DNA of 64,000 nt from Albula goreensis (Eukaryota; Chordata; Actinopteri; Albuliformes; Albulidae), in the NCBI GenBank assembly GCA_022829145.1, contig CM040753.1, positions 9,960,384 to 10,024,383 of the forward strand, written 5' to 3'. Positions 61,274-64,000 of the stretch are shown here, piece by piece. A model generated the notes under the pieces. That model worked only from the letters and a program-made list of their open reading frames with translations. It was not told the origin of the DNA and did not search any database. Both the position numbers and the translations under genes were made by a program. The stretch's first letter is position 1; each line of letters starts with the position of its first letter.

Positions 61274-63543
61274 ACCCAATAATATTTTTATTTCAAACAC
61301 CATGCTGGCTAATATGCGAATTTGGTATCTAATGAACCACTTGAAAAATATTAATTTCTCATGAATATGCATCTTTTTCTGACAAGATTCTGAGGTAAAT
61401 TAGAAATCAGTGCTTCATGTTCCCTGAATTTGAGGCAGCTTAGTTACCATTGCTTTTTATTTGTTACAAAAACATTGAGACACTTTATTTGCAATGTATT
61501 GCCTTTCTTCATCCGCTGAAGAGCCAAGAATACATAAATGGTTGAGGCATAAATGAAAGATGTTAAACCTCAGCCATAAAAGTACAGAGTAGTCTCACAC
61601 CCTGTTGTGTTTGATTGCTCTGCTGACAAGGCCTTGAAAGTCCTTTGTCATCATAACACTGAACACTATTGGACACTATTATATGCCTTCAGCCAAAAAA
61701 AAAAAGGAAGAAAAAACAGTTATGGCAGTGTTTTGATGCTCCTATTAACCTGACAGCAAGAAAGCACAGCCAAACAAATCCCTTTCACATTGTATTCCTT
61801 GTGCTGTGTTCAGTGTGTACCCACAGTATACGAACCCCAAAGCTGACATGCCAATTTTTCACTAGCCCTTGCCAAGATTTCAATAGCTGTGGATGACAAA
61901 GATGGAGAGAATATTGTTTAAAACTGAGTGGAATAGATTTCCTGCTCTGTCTGCCTTGGAGAGGGAGTGAGGTGATAAATGAACTAATACCTGTATTCTC
62001 TTCTCTCTTCTTTAGGTGGGGCCTCTGTGTTGTTCCTTTCACTTTACTCTCTCTGCTTTGATATTTCCCTTCTTCTGACACCGCACTCTAAGCTAGCCCA
62101 CTGGTGCAGCTGTAAAGTGTCTTCATTAGAAGCAGTGTATTTCCAGGACACAAGGCTACTAAGCAGCAGTTTGTAAAGCCTTTGTTATTGCCATTGTTTT
62201 ATGTTTCCCTCACACCTCCAATGCACATTCCATAGACATGGAGTAAAATTTTAGCTTTTTATGTCTGCTGTTAATTCATATTATAAGTAAGGAATAAATC
62301 ATGACAGACTGTGCAGTTATATATAATTAACCATAATAAGATTTTATGTGTGATGCAGTCCTGAGGAGAGGCTGATATAAAGCACCTTTAACATGTTTAT
62401 TTTCATACACAACCTACTTATTCTACTTATATCACAGCTACTGATGGAAGAAATAATAGGCATTCACATTAAGCAAAATGAAATTGTATCTGATGGACAG
62501 ACCTCTGGATATCTTCATTTTACTGGTTCAGTAGGTGAGCTATAATATGTATCATAGTATCCATACTTGCCAAAAGGATTCAGAGAAATCTTTCATTTCA
62601 GATCACTTCCTATAGGTCACGATGCTATGCTGTTGCTGCAAACAGTGAAAGTGCAGTTACATTAACTTTTAAACAGAATCTTCCATGAAGTTGAATGAGC
62701 TTGTATATTTATTTTTAATGTTAATAAAGACATTTTCACTGGCCCATTGTAACCCACATGAATCTGAATGTAAATGCAACAATACAAAAAATGTGAGATA
62801 CAACTTATGATCAATTGATATTTAGAAATATAAATACATTGATGTGAATAAACGTGTGTGTGTGTGTTTGATACATCTGATCACATTTCTGAATTCATAT
62901 CCATATAAAAATACATTTACACATGTTTCTTAATAAACTATTTTATAAATTTTTACAAAAGGGGCCAATTGCAATTAAAAGAACCCGATATTCAGCTGAT
63001 GATATTGACTAACCTAATAATGTAACCTAAATGTAATTATTAAACTTGAATCATCCTATTTGAAGAATTTGCTCATAGACCATAAAAGTATAGAACTATT
63101 GGGGAGAAACAGATAGTGACTTGCTGAGTTTAGTCTACAAGAGCATCAATGGCAGCACAGAACTAAGTCGTGAATTAAAGACATCAGAAACAGGGTCTGA
63201 GATTTCTTTTCTCTATGTTGTGACAAATGATGTTTGCAAAATGCATGGAAGCAAAACACTGACAAGATTGATATAATAAATAATAGCAGGACCCCACCAG
63301 AAATGAACGCTCTGCATCATAGAATCCTAAGAGACACTGTCTGAGAGCTGGTTAATATTTCTCATATTTTACATCCTAATTAATTTCAACTGTCAGAAAA
63401 TGTGCACAGTGGTTGTTGACATGTAAATGTGTGTCCTTTTAAATAGATTATTTAGATAGATGTTTAGCAAACAGTAGTGTTATTTGCTTTTAAGGAATAT
63501 TTGCAATCAGTATTTAGAATGCCTTGTCACTTTGTGTTTTTAG

Positions 63544-63552
<9 letters not shown>
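61274..63552. other. Gene-free stretch
   Basis: AT-rich noncoding DNA. No gene or clear repeat seen. Confidence 0.55.

Positions 63553-63582
<30 letters not shown>
63553..63582. repeat. (AG)n microsatellite, about 15 units
   Basis: A pure AG array preceded by short impure GA text. The serine-leucine frame on the minus strand is a repeat translation. Confidence 0.95.
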
Positions 63583-63584
<2 letters not shown>

Positions 63585-64000
63585 AATGAGAAAATTCCAA
63601 TAAATTGATGCATTCATGGCAGGCACCAGTAAGACAAGAGTTGGCATTGATTGCTGCGTGACAAACACTGGTCTCATGTAATGTGCTGATGGGCCTGCCC
63701 CTGACCATGGTGGTCACCCAGGAGTGGGCGGGGAGGAGGCCTGTGAAGACAATTAAGCCAAATATGCTCATGAGAACTAATGATATGCCTGGCTGACACA
63801 CTCTATTAAACAACTAAAGCAACAGAGACACAGAGGGAATGGTTGTTAGTAGCTGTGTCAGAATTTTGCAGTTTTATGCATGTAGAAATATTTAATCATT
63901 CTCTAATGGCCATATTTGAAAGAAAGGCAGTGTTATGAAACTAATCCAAATTACACAGACACAACATAAAGATTATTTTGAAACACTTGTTCCCTGTTCA
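63583..64000. other. Gene-free right edge
   Basis: No gene or repeat recognised in the last 418 bases. Confidence 0.5.

Noticed and set aside
63514-63813. Serine-leucine-rich minus frame
   Set aside because: Its C-terminal part is the AG microsatellite and the rest matches nothing.

Overview
This is vertebrate nuclear DNA, most likely from a ray-finned fish. It is AT-rich and CpG-poor, carries long CA microsatellites, contains fish-type Ty3/Gypsy retroelements, and has one intact, intronless protein-coding gene at its left edge. That gene is PRMT6 (protein arginine methyltransferase 6), minus strand, 162-1208. I see nothing prokaryotic: no operons and no CRISPR. The species cannot be fixed from the sequence alone.

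Layout. (1) 1-1316: PRMT6 coding sequence, with the start of its 3' flank and a short upstream promoter region holding a ZNF143-like motif. (2) 1317-13416: gene-free DNA with small repeats and hairpins. (3) 13417-21635: one complete 8.2 kb LTR retrotransposon on the plus strand, bounded by a 4-bp target duplication (tcta). Its order is LTR, tRNA-Arg-type primer site, gag, protease, RT, RNase H, integrase, polypurine tract, LTR. The LTRs are nearly identical, so the insertion looks young, but gag has an internal stop and pol has many frame breaks. (4) 21636-59340: a gene desert of about 38 kb with minisatellites, two long CA arrays, a perfect 21-bp inverted repeat, CTCF-like sites and a CpG-enriched promoter-like patch near 50.7 kb. 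(5) About 59343-61273: an old, internally deleted minus-strand Ty3/Gypsy fossil with one LTR and a decayed tRNA-Trp-type primer site. (6) 61274-64000: gene-free DNA ending in an AG repeat.

PRMT6 points left, so almost the whole window lies 5' of it. In human, the DNA 5' of PRMT6 is a very large gene desert toward the amylase cluster, and NTNG1 lies on the 3' side. The desert here may be the fish counterpart; that is inference from remembered synteny.

The most notable structure is inside the young retrotransposon. The gag/protease junction carries a complete -1 ribosomal frameshift module: an in-phase slippery heptamer, a 6-nt spacer, a perfect 10-bp stem and a possible pseudoknot. Each LTR also has a 106-bp internal direct repeat whose copies end in a strong splice donor and a good acceptor, and each LTR carries a near-consensus CTCF motif.
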